A DNA stretch of 64,000 nt from Ruminimicrobiellum sp045223915 (GCA_045223915.1 JBGUZU010000037.1:62001-126000), one strand, 5' to 3'; shown: positions 53,936-63,702, counted from the stretch's first letter. The notes: generated by a model not told the origin, from the letters alone. Translations and numbers: made by a program.

Positions 53936-53982
53936 AAAAAGACGGAAGAAAACTTTATATTTCTTTCCGTCTTTTATTTTTT
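53936..53982. terminator. Bidirectional terminator between the GGDEF cluster and ptsI
   Basis: AAAAGACGGAAGAAA pairs with TTTCTTTCCGTCTTTT (one bulge) around an AT-rich loop, with T-tracts on both sides. It serves the converging plus-strand cluster and the minus-strand PTS operon. Confidence 0.88.
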
Positions 53983-53998
53983 TACAGACAAACAAAGA

Positions 53999-55747
53999 TT
54001 AAAGTAAATTCTGTCTGTACTTAAACTTTTTCATAGTTATATCTATTTCATGCATATTCGAACAATTTAAAAGTTGTTCTACCAATTTTCTTGCATCGAA
54101 TTTCGATATATTTCTTATAAATTTTTTAACTTTAGGTATTTGTGCCGCCGACATACTAAACTCATCAAGCCCCAAGCCCAATAAAACAACCGTATATGCC
54201 GGATCTCCGGCCATTTCTCCGCACATACCTACATTTTTACCAGCAGCATGAGCGGAATCTATTATTATTTTCAATAATCTTAAAATTGCAGGGTGCATAG
54301 GAGAATATAAATGTGCCACATCCGCATTTACTCTATCTACAGCCATTGTGTATTGTATCAGGTCATTTGTACCTATTGATAAGAAATCAACTTCTTTTGC
54401 AATTGCATCGGAAATTATAGCCGCAGAAGGAACTTCTATCATAACACCGACTTCTATATCTTCCCTAAATTTTTTCCCCTCTTTTCTCAGTTCATCTTTT
54501 GCCTGTTCCAATATTCTATTAGCTTCCTTTATCTCGGATATTCTTGAAATCATAGGATACATTATCTTTATATTTCCGTGAACGGAAGCTCTTAATATAC
54601 CCTTTAACTGTGACTTAAATATTTCCGGATATTTTAAACAAAATCTTATTGCTCTAAGTCCCATAAAAGGATTAGCTTCCCTGCTTATATCCATAAGCCC
54701 CAGTCTTGCAATTTTATCTCCGCCCAAATCTATAGTTCTTATTATAACCTCATAGGGCATCATCATCTTTGCTACTTTACTGTAATTTTGATAGTGTTCT
54801 TCTTCCGTCGGCATTGTCTTTCTTGACAAATACATAAATTCGCTTCTGTATAAACCTATGGCATTTGCACCGTGTCTTAAAGCAGCTCTTACTTCTTCAG
54901 GATTTTCTATATTTGCTCCCAATACAACTTCTCTGCCATCGGTGGTTACTGCAGGTAAATCTTTAAATTTCTCCAATTCTTTCTTGTAGGAAATTTGTAT
55001 TTCATATTCTCTTTTATAATTTTCTATTGTTTCCTCGGAAGGATCCAAGATAACCAATCCTAAATTTCCGTCGACAATAATAGGCATACCCTGTTTAACT
55101 TGATGTATAACATCCTTTAAACCTACAACTGCAGGAATTTCAAGACTTTGTGCAACAAGAGCCGTATGAGAAGTTTTTCCTCCTATTTCTGTCACAAAAC
55201 CTTTTATCATTACTTCTTTCATTGTAACAGTATCTGCAGGAGTAAGAGTTTTTGCAACAACTATCGAATCTTCCTCTAAATTTGATAAACTCTTTTTGTC
55301 TTTACCGAAAAGATTTCTCATAACTTTTTTTGCAACATCTAAAAGATCATGTTTTCTTTCTCTAAAATAATCGTTATCTATTAAATCAAATGTTTTGGAA
55401 AAATTTTCCACAACTTTATGTAAAGCATATTCGGCATTAACACCTTCTTTTATCATCTTTATTATTTCGTTTTTTACCATAGGATCATTTAAAATAAGAA
55501 GATGAGCCGCCGCAATTTTTGCATAATTGTCGCCCAACACTTTACTTAATTCTTTTTTGTTTTCTTCCAGTTCTACTTTGGTTTTGTCCATAGCATCTTT
55601 TAAACGACTGAGCTCTTGTTTTATCTGAATACCGGAAATTTCTTTCTTTTCTACAAGAAATTCATCTTCTTCCAAAACAAAAACTTTACCTATCGCAACA
55701 CCCGATGATGCGGCAATGCCGTTTAAAATGATGTTATTTTGTTTCAT
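53999..55747 (-). CDS. ptsI: PTS enzyme I
   Basis: A 582-residue enzyme that takes phosphate from PEP and passes it to HPr. The phosphorylated histidine is H194 in GGKTSHTALVAQS. The PEP-binding C-terminal half has GLYRSEFMYL, GGDKIA, RAIRFCLKYPEIFKSQL, VGVMIEVPSAA, IGTNDLIQYTMAVDR and GKNVGMCGEMAGDP. Length is normal. The start overlaps HPr by one base. Last gene of the long carbon-control operon. Confidence 0.97.
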   Translation of the reverse strand: MKQNNIILNGIAASSGVAIGKVFVLEEDEFLVEKKEISGIQIKQELSRLKDAMDKTKVELEENKKELSKVLGDNYAKIAAAHLLILNDPMVKNEIIKMIKEGVNAEYALHKVVENFSKTFDLIDNDYFRERKHDLLDVAKKVMRNLFGKDKKSLSNLEEDSIVVAKTLTPADTVTMKEVMIKGFVTEIGGKTSHTALVAQSLEIPAVVGLKDVIHQVKQGMPIIVDGNLGLVILDPSEETIENYKREYEIQISYKKELEKFKDLPAVTTDGREVVLGANIENPEEVRAALRHGANAIGLYRSEFMYLSRKTMPTEEEHYQNYSKVAKMMMPYEVIIRTIDLGGDKIARLGLMDISREANPFMGLRAIRFCLKYPEIFKSQLKGILRASVHGNIKIMYPMISRISEIKEANRILEQAKDELRKEGKKFREDIEVGVMIEVPSAAIISDAIAKEVDFLSIGTNDLIQYTMAVDRVNADVAHLYSPMHPAILRLLKIIIDSAHAAGKNVGMCGEMAGDPAYTVVLLGLGLDEFSMSAAQIPKVKKFIRNISKFDARKLVEQLLNCSNMHEIDITMKKFKYRQNLL

Positions 55748-56016
55748 TATATTTCCTCTCCGAAACCATTATTAAATACTTCTGCCATTTTTTCTAAAGC
55801 TTGTTCTTCATCAACGCCTTCCGTTTGAAGTTTAAGCTCCGTTCCGCAGGCAGCGGCAAGCATTAAAATTCCCATAATACTTTTAGCATCAACTTTTATT
55901 TCATCTTTAATTATATATATATTGGAAGAAAAAGCCATTGCAGTTTGAACAATTAAAGATGCCGGTCGTGCATGCAAACCTAACTTGTTAACAATTTTTA
56001 CATTTTTTTCTTTCAT
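55747..56016 (-). CDS. ptsH: Phosphocarrier protein HPr
   Basis: An 89-residue HPr with the phosphorylated H15 in GLHARPAS and the regulatory serine S46 in DAKSIMGIL. S46 is the target of the HPr kinase encoded upstream in the same operon, so both the transport and the regulatory phosphorylation sites are present. It lies between the IID gene and ptsI. Confidence 0.97.
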   Translation of the reverse strand: MKEKNVKIVNKLGLHARPASLIVQTAMAFSSNIYIIKDEIKVDAKSIMGILMLAAACGTELKLQTEGVDEEQALEKMAEVFNNGFGEEI

Positions 56017-56018
56017 TT

Positions 56019-56795
56019 TTATATCCCCAAATATCCTAATATAAAACTAAAAATAAGCGCAAAATAAAACATTATAACCGGTCTTATTCTGCCCAATAAA
56101 AAACTTATTAAAAATATTGTTCCGTATATCAATACATCCGGATAAACTAATTTGTGTAATTCTAAATCAATAACCGGAATTAAGCCGAATGTTTTAAAAT
56201 AAAAGAATATTGCAAGTGTGATTATTACAAGGCCTATTATTCTGAAAATATCGACTATAAATTTTATTTCTAATTTTGAAATCAACTTTATCATCTTTTC
56301 ATTTAGTCTAAAACTTACGATCAAAGACCAATATCTAAAAGCCAAATGAACTATATTGTACACCAAAATAAACAGTACCGGAGCTATCCACAAAAAATTG
56401 ATACTGAACATATTCATGGAAAGAATTATCATCAATATCGATATAAACGAAACAAAAGGTCTCCATGTTCCCCAAAAGAAATAATCACCTATTGCTGCGG
56501 TCGGCCCCGCCATAACAGACTTAATCATTTCCGGTTTTTTTATATTTTGTTCCTGTCCTGATGCAATGTTAGTTTCGGCATTTATAACCATAGCTATTAT
56601 TATGTTTGCCATGTAAGGATTCGTATTAAAAAAACCTATATGTCTTAGTAAAGCTTCTTTTCTTTTTTCTTTATCCTTGTACAAGCTTTTAAAGACAGGA
56701 TACAATATATACAAAAATCCTATATTTTGTAATCTTTCAAAATTCCATAAAGCCTGTAAAAAGAATGTTCTTAGAAAAATAAAATTTTTAATCAT
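56019..56795 (-). CDS. PTS mannose-family IID membrane component
   Basis: A 258-residue membrane protein of the mannose-family EIID. Typical stretches: FLRTFFLQALWNFERLQNIGFLYILYPVFKSLY, RKEALLRHIGFFNTNPYMANIIIAM, IKSVMAGPTAAIGDYFFWGTWRPF. Together with IIC it forms the sugar channel. The start overlaps the IIC gene by 8 bases. Sugar specificity cannot be read. Confidence 0.93.
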   Translation of the reverse strand: MIKNFIFLRTFFLQALWNFERLQNIGFLYILYPVFKSLYKDKEKRKEALLRHIGFFNTNPYMANIIIAMVINAETNIASGQEQNIKKPEMIKSVMAGPTAAIGDYFFWGTWRPFVSFISILMIILSMNMFSINFLWIAPVLFILVYNIVHLAFRYWSLIVSFRLNEKMIKLISKLEIKFIVDIFRIIGLVIITLAIFFYFKTFGLIPVIDLELHKLVYPDVLIYGTIFLISFLLGRIRPVIMFYFALIFSFILGYLGI

Positions 56796-57432
56796 TTTGT
56801 TTTTTTATAAACGGTATTTTTATATTTTTAAAATTATATAACACTGCACCAAAACCGAAAACCGGCAAATAATACCATGCTTTCTTAAAAGCTATTATTA
56901 CTTGAACTGGAAGATAAGAATACATTTCTTTATACAATAAACCGCCTAAAAATATTAATAAGCCGTACATCAACGATGTCCTTATAAAGAACAGCAACAA
57001 ACCGAAATAAATTCCTTTCGATATCCTTCCTTCATATCCTTTTTCAAGCCCTTTTTCAACCCAATGCATTATTTTTGTATTAAAAAGTCTGCCTGCCAAA
57101 TCAACTTCTTTATACAAATATGCAAAAGGTATAGCTATTGACAATGCAAAAATAGCCGCTTCCTGACTACCTTGAAAAAATGAACATGCCCATATAACGG
57201 ACAAACTTGTCATCATAGTTAAATCTACCGGTACAGATACACCCATAGGAATGGCATTTATCCACATCATTTCAACAATCATACCAATCCATAAACCGGT
57301 ATGAATATCTCCTAAAATATAACCGAATAAAGGTCCGCAAAATATCGGTCTTGAAATCATGAACTGACCGAACATTGTTATATCGGCACTTAAAATTGCT
57401 CCTATTATTGAAAAAAGTACTATGTGTTCCAT
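56788..57432 (-). CDS. PTS mannose-family IIC membrane component
   Basis: A 214-residue membrane protein with about six hydrophobic segments and the EIIC pattern of the mannose/sorbose family (FMISRPIFCGPLFGYILGDIHTGLWIGMIVEMMWINAIPMGVSVPVDLTMMTSLSV). It is shorter than many EIIC proteins (about 250-265) but complete. Between the GH57 gene and IID. Confidence 0.9.
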   Translation of the reverse strand: MEHIVLFSIIGAILSADITMFGQFMISRPIFCGPLFGYILGDIHTGLWIGMIVEMMWINAIPMGVSVPVDLTMMTSLSVIWACSFFQGSQEAAIFALSIAIPFAYLYKEVDLAGRLFNTKIMHWVEKGLEKGYEGRISKGIYFGLLLFFIRTSLMYGLLIFLGGLLYKEMYSYLPVQVIIAFKKAWYYLPVFGFGAVLYNFKNIKIPFIKKQND

Positions 57433-57435
57433 AAA

Positions 57436-59493
57436 TTATTTTTTATTTAAAACTTCCGTTTTTATTTTAAAAGAAAAAGAATTATTTTTATTTAAAACAA
57501 ATTTATATACATTAACAACCGTTGTTCCCTGATAAGTTTTTTCATAGCCGTTTTCAGATGTAGAAACAGTATTTATCGGAACGACCCAATAGTCACAAGG
57601 TTTTGAACTTGTTAACTTTATATTCATTCCCAAGTTTTTATCTTTTCTTTCCCAAACTTTCTTATTTGTAATTTCTCTCATATCGTCTTCTATCATTTCG
57701 GAAAAAGCAAAAACCTGCTCTACTCCGAATGTAAATTTCATTTCTCTATCAGAGAGATTCTTTATTTTATATTCCGTTTCATATCCGTTTTTCTTCAAAG
57801 GTTTAATAACTTTTTTAACTTCAACAGGCAAGTGAGCATTCTCATACCAAACATGACCTTGTCTTGTCAGTTCCAAATTACCGGAAACGATTTTTGCATC
57901 ATACTTCCCTAATACGAAGTCACCTTCTTCCCTAAAACTTACCCCGTATAATTGTTCATATTTTGTATCATTATTAAAGAAATGATCGAGCAAGGATGCT
58001 TTTCTGTACCAATCATACGCTAAATGTTTTTCCAATCCGATTTCTTTTACCTTAACCGCATCCGTATGAATTGAAGTCAGCTCCTGAGAATCGGTTACAT
58101 TATTATTTTCTATTGCTTCTTTTAATTTTTTGTGATAACCTTCATACTTTCTCGTTAAGACATTAGAAAAATTATATTTTTTATCTAAAATATCAAATTC
58201 AAAAATACTGCCTCCGTTTTGCGCATCCACATAAATATCTTGTTGTGAGCTTTCGTATAAAAACTCATCACTCCCGTCACAATCAAAATCATTTTTATTC
58301 CATGAATTTTTAATTCCGAATTCCTTATTATACAGACTTTCGGCCTTCAACAAATATTCGTATATTGCATTTCTTAAATGAGGCAAATATAATCCTCCGA
58401 AAACACCGTGCCAATATGCACAATTGCATTGCCCGGCATATAAAGCTTTCTGTAATTCGGAATTTAATGAAACTTTTTTATTTTGTATTTTATTACTTAC
58501 TCTAATCATTTTTTTGTGCATATTGTTTGATTCGTCGTATTTACTTAAAAAGTTTCTCCAAAAGCCGCCTCTTATAAAAGGTTTTACTTCACTGTTATTT
58601 TCATTTTGTTTAACAAAATTATCAAAACTATTTTGAACCGCAGACGGCAAAGTCCATTCAGACATTTCAAAATAAGAATTTGTAGGCAAATAAATTCTTC
58701 CCGAAGGTTTCATTGTTTTTAATACTTCCGAAAAAGTTGCCGTCTCAACAATATCGGAATTTTCTTCTATTGCCGTTAAAAATTTATCCAACCAACCGTT
58801 TTCGTAAACATGTTTATTTGTTCCCGGCCACATACCGAATTTTTCTCCGTCATCAGCCATAACGACAACAATATCTTTATCTTCGTTTGCAAGTTCTCTA
58901 AAGTAGTTTATACAAACAGATACATCCTGGAACGGAATTAAATATCTTAATTTTTGGCTTATAGGAAAAACAGTTAATACTTTCCCCTGATCTTCCGTTG
59001 TATAAAAACCTTTTAAATCATTTTCTTTCAATCCCGCTGCCATAAAATGAACATCGTCGAGAATTGTATATTCTATACCGGTATCTGCAAGAGATTTAAC
59101 CAATGACGGTTCCCAAACTCTTTCCGCAACCCATGCACCTTTACAATTATACCCTAACTTGTTTTTTATAAAATCGGATAATTGCTTTATTTGCCCGTTC
59201 CTGTCCGAATCAGGGATTACAGACAAAATCGGTTCATAATATCCTCCGGAAATTATTTCCAATGTTCCTTTTGAAATTAAGCTTTTAATATTTTTTATAT
59301 ATTCGGGGTGTTCTTCGAGCATAAACTCCCATAACATACCGCTTGAATGCAAATTCCATTTTATACTCTTATGTTTTAACATTACTTCCAAAAAAGGTTT
59401 ATATGCAATATCGTACCCTTTTTCAAACACCCATTTAAAATTACCTACAGGTTGATGATTGTGTATTCCCAATACAAATTTAATCTTTTTCAT
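57436..59493 (-). CDS. GH57 glycoside hydrolase, probable 4-alpha-glucanotransferase/amylase
   Basis: A 685-residue GH57 enzyme. I use the ATG at 59493; a GTG four codons earlier is possible. Counted from the GTG, motifs are the opening FVLGIHNHQPVGNF, the nucleophile glutamate E128 in AWVAERVWEPSL, and the acid/base aspartate region MADDGEKFGMWPGT (D218/D219). The remainder has the helical and beta-sandwich domains of the 4-alpha-glucanotransferase type (YLPHLRNAIYEYLLKAE, then a C-terminal beta domain). It acts on alpha-1,4-glucans such as glycogen or starch; no signal peptide is visible, so it is cytoplasmic. It is embedded between PTS IIB and IIC genes. Confidence 0.93.
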   Translation of the reverse strand: MKKIKFVLGIHNHQPVGNFKWVFEKGYDIAYKPFLEVMLKHKSIKWNLHSSGMLWEFMLEEHPEYIKNIKSLISKGTLEIISGGYYEPILSVIPDSDRNGQIKQLSDFIKNKLGYNCKGAWVAERVWEPSLVKSLADTGIEYTILDDVHFMAAGLKENDLKGFYTTEDQGKVLTVFPISQKLRYLIPFQDVSVCINYFRELANEDKDIVVVMADDGEKFGMWPGTNKHVYENGWLDKFLTAIEENSDIVETATFSEVLKTMKPSGRIYLPTNSYFEMSEWTLPSAVQNSFDNFVKQNENNSEVKPFIRGGFWRNFLSKYDESNNMHKKMIRVSNKIQNKKVSLNSELQKALYAGQCNCAYWHGVFGGLYLPHLRNAIYEYLLKAESLYNKEFGIKNSWNKNDFDCDGSDEFLYESSQQDIYVDAQNGGSIFEFDILDKKYNFSNVLTRKYEGYHKKLKEAIENNNVTDSQELTSIHTDAVKVKEIGLEKHLAYDWYRKASLLDHFFNNDTKYEQLYGVSFREEGDFVLGKYDAKIVSGNLELTRQGHVWYENAHLPVEVKKVIKPLKKNGYETEYKIKNLSDREMKFTFGVEQVFAFSEMIEDDMREITNKKVWERKDKNLGMNIKLTSSKPCDYWVVPINTVSTSENGYEKTYQGTTVVNVYKFVLNKNNSFSFKIKTEVLNKK

Positions 59494-59506
59494 TTTATCC
59501 TGCACC

Positions 59507-60013
59507 TTACCTTTTTATTCCTAAAATTTCGGCCTCTTTTTGTATATCATTAAAAGCATTATATCTGTCATCTTGAGGCAATGCTCTTGTTTCCAATTCT
59601 ATTCCACAATCTATAAGTTTTAAGAAAGAATCAACATCATTCTTATCAACGGAAAGATTCGGCAACAACTGCTTTTTCCCGTGAGAATAATGCATTCCGC
59701 CTATGTTTATCGATTGAAATTTTATTCCGTTATCTGTCATTCTCACTATATCTTGAGGATTTGAAAATAAAATCATAAGATTATCATTTTCATACACGTC
59801 ATTCGAAAGTTCATAACTTGCATCTTTTATATTTTTTATTACAAGTTTTACGGAACTCGGAACAGCCATGGACAACAAAATTTGTTGCATTTCATCATTA
59901 GCCACTTCGTCGGAAACAATAAGAATTTTATCCACATCTACCGTTTTAAGCCATCCTTGAACTATTTGTCCGTGAATAAGTCTGTCATCTATTCTTACAA
60001 TTTTAATAGCCAC
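59507..60013 (-). CDS. PTS mannose-family IIB component
   Basis: A 168-residue cytoplasmic phosphotransfer protein. The phospho-accepting histidine is H14 in IDDRLIHGQIVQGW, the hallmark of mannose/sorbose-family IIB; SINIGGMHYSHGKKQLLPNLSVDKND is typical of the second half. It receives phosphate from IIA and passes it to the incoming sugar. Confidence 0.94.
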   Translation of the reverse strand: MAIKIVRIDDRLIHGQIVQGWLKTVDVDKILIVSDEVANDEMQQILLSMAVPSSVKLVIKNIKDASYELSNDVYENDNLMILFSNPQDIVRMTDNGIKFQSINIGGMHYSHGKKQLLPNLSVDKNDVDSFLKLIDCGIELETRALPQDDRYNAFNDIQKEAEILGIKR

Positions 60014-60028
60014 AGTTTTACTCCTTAC

Positions 60029-60442
60029 TTATTTCATTCTTTCCAATAATAATTGTTTTGCGTTTACAATACTTTTTTTACCGTCAGCCAAAACTTTATC
60101 TGCCAATTCTTTTGCGGTGTTAACGGTTTTGCTTGCAAAAACTGCAGATAGAATCATCGGTAAATTCACACCGGTTAAAACCTCTATATTAAAACTCTTA
60201 GTAAGTAATACCGATGCATTACACGGAGTTCCGCCTAACATATCCGTTAAAATAAGAGTACCTTTATCGTTATTTATTTTTTTGAGAATCTCACTTATTT
60301 TCCCTTGTAAGCTTATAAGATTTTCATTTTTTATATCCTGATCGATGTAAAATAAGTTTTCTTGCTTTCCTGCAATAACCTCGGCCGTTTTTATCAATTC
60401 CTTGGTTAATTCACAGTGAGAAAGTATCATGATGTTTATCAT
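60029..60442 (-). CDS. PTS mannose-family IIA component
   Basis: A 137-residue protein of the mannose-family IIA fold. H9 in ILSHCELTKELIKTAEVIAG sits at the phosphorylated histidine position, where many members read THG. The family's GTLILTDMLGGTPCNASVLL and EVLTGVNLPMILSA follow. It takes phosphate from HPr and hands it to IIB. The start overlaps yvcK by 4 bases. Confidence 0.92.
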   Translation of the reverse strand: MINIMILSHCELTKELIKTAEVIAGKQENLFYIDQDIKNENLISLQGKISEILKKINNDKGTLILTDMLGGTPCNASVLLTKSFNIEVLTGVNLPMILSAVFASKTVNTAKELADKVLADGKKSIVNAKQLLLERMK

Positions 60443-61404
60443 TTTATTTCACCTCTCAAAAAATTAAATATTGCTCTTGAAAGTTTTACAAAATCATGAT
60501 GAGCATACTGACTTTTTGATACAAAATTCTTCTTTACTACTTTTATCTTTTTATACTTCAATTTATCTATTTTTACCGGAGTAGAATTTAACTTAGCATA
60601 CCTATCGACAATATATTGAGGAATTTTTCCGTTATTAACCAAAACAGCATTTAATATTTCCGGATATGAATGCTGTATTATTGCATCTATGTGATTACTG
60701 AGTGTAAAGTTTGATGTTTCTCCGACTTGTGTCATAATATTTGCAACATAAATTTTTATGGCTTTTGATTTCTTTAAAGCAGGAATAACTCCGTCGAACA
60801 ACAAATTAACTATAACCGATGTATATAACGAACCGGGACCTAAAATTATACAATCAGCACTCAGTATCGCATCTATAACACTCTGAGAAACTTTCGCATT
60901 TTTCGGTTCTATTTCAACTGTTTTTATAGCACTTTTGCTTTTTGATATTTTTGACTCACCAACAATTTTTTCACCATCAATAAGTGTAGCTTTCATTTTA
61001 ACATTATCGAGCGACACAGGTAAAACTCTTCCTTTTATCGCCAAAACATCACTCGCATTTAATATTGCTTTATCAAATCCGCCTGAAACGGACGTAAGTG
61101 CGGTTAAGAACAAATTCCCAAAGGAATGGTTAGATAGTCCCCCTTTTCTGGGAAACCTATACTGAAATAACTTTGTTATCAGATTTTCTTCTTCGGCTAA
61201 AGCGACGAGACAATTTCTTATATCTCCGGGTGGAAGAACACCTAATTCTTTTCTTAATTTTCCCGAACTTCCTCCGTCATCAGACACGGTAACAACAGCC
61301 GTTATATCAACATCATAAGCCTTTAATCCTCTTAATAATGTTGAAAGTCCTGTTCCTCCGCCTATTGCAACTATCTTATATTTTAAACTTTTTTTACCCT
61401 GCAC
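60439..61404 (-). CDS. yvcK: YvcK/CofD-like gluconeogenesis factor
   Basis: A 321-residue Rossmann-type protein of the YvcK (CofD-like) family: VAIGGGTGLSTLLRGLK, VVTVSDDGGSSGKLRKELGVLPPGDIRNCLVALA, GNLFLTALTSVSGGFDKAI and LGPGSLYTSVIVNLL. In Bacillus it binds UDP-sugars and steers carbon toward peptidoglycan synthesis, and is required for growth on gluconeogenic carbon. GTG is the start; no earlier ATG exists. It overlaps rapZ by 11 bases, as in Firmicutes operons where the two are neighbours. Confidence 0.95.
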   Translation of the reverse strand: MQGKKSLKYKIVAIGGGTGLSTLLRGLKAYDVDITAVVTVSDDGGSSGKLRKELGVLPPGDIRNCLVALAEEENLITKLFQYRFPRKGGLSNHSFGNLFLTALTSVSGGFDKAILNASDVLAIKGRVLPVSLDNVKMKATLIDGEKIVGESKISKSKSAIKTVEIEPKNAKVSQSVIDAILSADCIILGPGSLYTSVIVNLLFDGVIPALKKSKAIKIYVANIMTQVGETSNFTLSNHIDAIIQHSYPEILNAVLVNNGKIPQYIVDRYAKLNSTPVKIDKLKYKKIKVVKKNFVSKSQYAHHDFVKLSRAIFNFLRGEIK

Positions 61405-62254
61405 GAAGAATATCCCTATGATACAATTTTACTTTATACTTATTTTTAATAAAAAATTTAGCTAACTTTTCGGCAGTTGCAACAGACCTGTGTCTGCCGC
61501 CGGTACAACCTATTGCAATTGTCAATTGACTTTTTCCTTCTTTTATATAACCGGGCATTAAAGATAGTAATAAGGTTGATATCTTGTTAAAAAAGCCCTT
61601 GTACTCTTTTTGTTTTTCAATATATTTTACAACTTCTACATCTTTACCGGTTTTTGTTTTAAGTCCGGTAACATAATTAGGATTAGGAATAAATCTTGCA
61701 TCAAAAACGATATCCGCTTCCGTAGCTATTCCATATTTAAAGCCAAAAGACATTATCGACAACAACAATTGTCTATTCGTCGATGAAAGACCTATTAGTT
61801 GTGCCAAAATATTTTTAAGTTCACCGATAGTCAAATTGGTTGTATCTATCTCTTGATCGGCAACTTTTCTTACAATTTCCATCATTTTTCTTTCTGCAAG
61901 AATACCCTCTTTAACTATCATTCCCAACGGATGTTTTCTTCTTGTTTCGGAATATCTTTTTAATAAAGTTGCATTATCCGCATTTAAGAAAAAGACCTGG
62001 TTTTTTATTTTTTCTTTTTTTAACACATCAAGTATTTCGGAAATTTTATTAATATTTTTACCTGCTCTTACGTCTATACTCAATGCTATATTTTTATATT
62101 GTTTTCTGTTTTTTTTGCATAATTGTATAAATTCAAAAACAAATTCCAACGGCATATTGTCGACACAAATAAAGCCAAAGTCTTCTAAGATATTTAAGAC
62201 CTGGCTCTTACCTGCTCCCGATATACCTGAAACAATTAAAAAATTATTTTTCAT
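61394..62254 (-). CDS. rapZ: RapZ/YvcJ nucleotide-binding regulator
   Basis: A 286-residue protein of the RapZ/YvcJ family. The Walker A motif GISGAGKS is at 10-17, followed by EDFGFICVDNMP and a Walker-B-like region (YKNIALSIDVRAG). The C-terminal domain has DARFIPNPNYV and the strongly conserved AIGCTGGRHRSVATAEKLA. In E. coli RapZ is an RNA-binding adaptor that steers GlmZ decay and so GlmS amount; the Firmicutes YvcJ hydrolyses nucleotide. It overlaps hprK by 11 bases. Confidence 0.96.
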   Translation of the reverse strand: MKNNFLIVSGISGAGKSQVLNILEDFGFICVDNMPLEFVFEFIQLCKKNRKQYKNIALSIDVRAGKNINKISEILDVLKKEKIKNQVFFLNADNATLLKRYSETRRKHPLGMIVKEGILAERKMMEIVRKVADQEIDTTNLTIGELKNILAQLIGLSSTNRQLLLSIMSFGFKYGIATEADIVFDARFIPNPNYVTGLKTKTGKDVEVVKYIEKQKEYKGFFNKISTLLLSLMPGYIKEGKSQLTIAIGCTGGRHRSVATAEKLAKFFIKNKYKVKLYHRDILRAG

Positions 62255-63203
62255 TTTTCGTACTGTTCATATGTTCCATCAATTTTTTACTCATTTCTAA
62301 AGCAGTGAAACATCCTTTATTTTTTAATCTTTGATTTAAGCTCGCGGTTTCGACGATAATAGCCAAATTTCTTCCCGGAGCAACCGGAATGGTAAGTTCC
62401 GGAACTCTAACACCCAAAATATTTGCATAATATTCATCTATTCCCAATCTTTCATATTTTTTAACTTCCATCCAATCAACAAGATTTATGACAAGCTCTA
62501 TTTTAGATTCATCAAGAATATTTGCAATACCGAACATATTTCTTATATCTATTATACCTACTCCTCTTAACTCCATATGGTGCTTTACTATCCCTGTACT
62601 TTTTCCCATCAAAATTCTTCCGGACCTTTTTGTTATCTCAACAGTATCGTCGGAAACAAGCATATGTCCTCTTTTTACAAGTTCCAAAGCACATTCCGAT
62701 TTTCCAACACCGGACTTTCCTCTGATAAACACACCTAATCCGTAAACATTACATAATACACCGTGAACTCTTTCCATCGGAGCTAATTTTTCGTCCAAAT
62801 AAAACAATAAATCTCCCAATAATTGTGCTGAAGACAACGGTGTGCTTATTAGAGGAACATTCAGTTTATTAAATATTTCAACCATCGATTTTGACGGTTC
62901 AAACGATCTTGTAATAATACAACATGGAACTTGTGAAGGAGAAAAAATTTTAGTCAGTAGTTCACATTGTTTTTCGTAGGATAAATTTGTAAGGTAAGTA
63001 TGTTCGGCAATACCTATTATTTGAACTCTTTCATAAGGTAAATGCTCAAAATATCCCGTGAAAGCAAGACCCGGTCTGTTTGTGTCAGGTACGGTGATGT
63101 GCCTTTCCAAACCAGCCGAACCTGCAATCACGGTTAACGATAAATCTTTTGACTTTTCTTCAATTAAAGTGCCTACAGTTAGCACCGGCATTTTAATAGG
63201 CAT
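62244..63203 (-). CDS. hprK: HPr kinase/phosphorylase
   Basis: A 319-residue bifunctional enzyme that phosphorylates and dephosphorylates HPr on Ser46. Walker A GKSGVGKS is at 162-169, with H147 (RVHGVL), the CALELVKRGHMLVSDD block and the HprK-specific GIGIIDIRNMFG region seen here as RGVGIIDIRNMFGIANI. The N-terminal domain is present (SLTVIAGSAGLERHITVPDTNRPGLAFTGYF). The target serine of HPr is encoded in the same operon. Overlaps ptsN by 11 bases. Confidence 0.97.
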   Translation of the reverse strand: MPIKMPVLTVGTLIEEKSKDLSLTVIAGSAGLERHITVPDTNRPGLAFTGYFEHLPYERVQIIGIAEHTYLTNLSYEKQCELLTKIFSPSQVPCCIITRSFEPSKSMVEIFNKLNVPLISTPLSSAQLLGDLLFYLDEKLAPMERVHGVLCNVYGLGVFIRGKSGVGKSECALELVKRGHMLVSDDTVEITKRSGRILMGKSTGIVKHHMELRGVGIIDIRNMFGIANILDESKIELVINLVDWMEVKKYERLGIDEYYANILGVRVPELTIPVAPGRNLAIIVETASLNQRLKNKGCFTALEMSKKLMEHMNSTKNEK

Positions 63204-63651
63204 CCTCTTGCTGAATAATTTTTATAACATCTTCTTTTGTTTCTGCATCTTTTATAGCTTGTCTCAAGAATTTATCTTTGAATAATCTTGATATTCTTGA
63301 TAAAGCTTTCAAGTGTTGTCCCGTAACTTCAACAGGTCCAACTAAAAGGAATATTATATAAACAGGTTCACCGTCTAAAGAATTAAATTCTATACCTTTT
63401 TTCGATATTCCCAAAACACCAACTTGTTCGGAAAGAACATCTGTTTTTCCGTGAGGTATAGCAACACCTTGACCGATACCGGTAGAACCGAGTTTTTCTC
63501 TTTCTAAAACAACATCAATGATTTCATCTGTTTTTTTGATTTTTTTAGCATCTTTTAAAAGTTCTATTAACTCAATAATAGCATCTTTTTTGTTTTGTGC
63601 TTTCAAATCTACTGTAATAGCATCTTGACATAAGAAGTCCATAATATTCAT
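63193..63651 (-). CDS. ptsN: Fructose-type PTS IIA protein, PtsN-like
   Basis: A 152-residue IIA-Fru/Ntr domain protein. The phosphorylatable histidine is H67 in GVAIPHGKT. Typical blocks: AIIELIELLKDAKKI, REKLGSTGIGQGVAIPHGK, VYIIFLLVGPVEVTGQHLKALSRISRLFKD. Stand-alone proteins of this kind are regulatory, controlling potassium transport and other targets, not transport components. A ribosome-binding site AGGAGG lies about 13 bases upstream of the ATG. Next gene after hpf. Confidence 0.93.
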   Translation of the reverse strand: MNIMDFLCQDAITVDLKAQNKKDAIIELIELLKDAKKIKKTDEIIDVVLEREKLGSTGIGQGVAIPHGKTDVLSEQVGVLGISKKGIEFNSLDGEPVYIIFLLVGPVEVTGQHLKALSRISRLFKDKFLRQAIKDAETKEDVIKIIQQEDAY

Positions 63652-63702
63652 TTTTTTCTAAAGCCTCCTAATTTATTTGGCATTTTTATTTTTTATTTTA
63701 TG

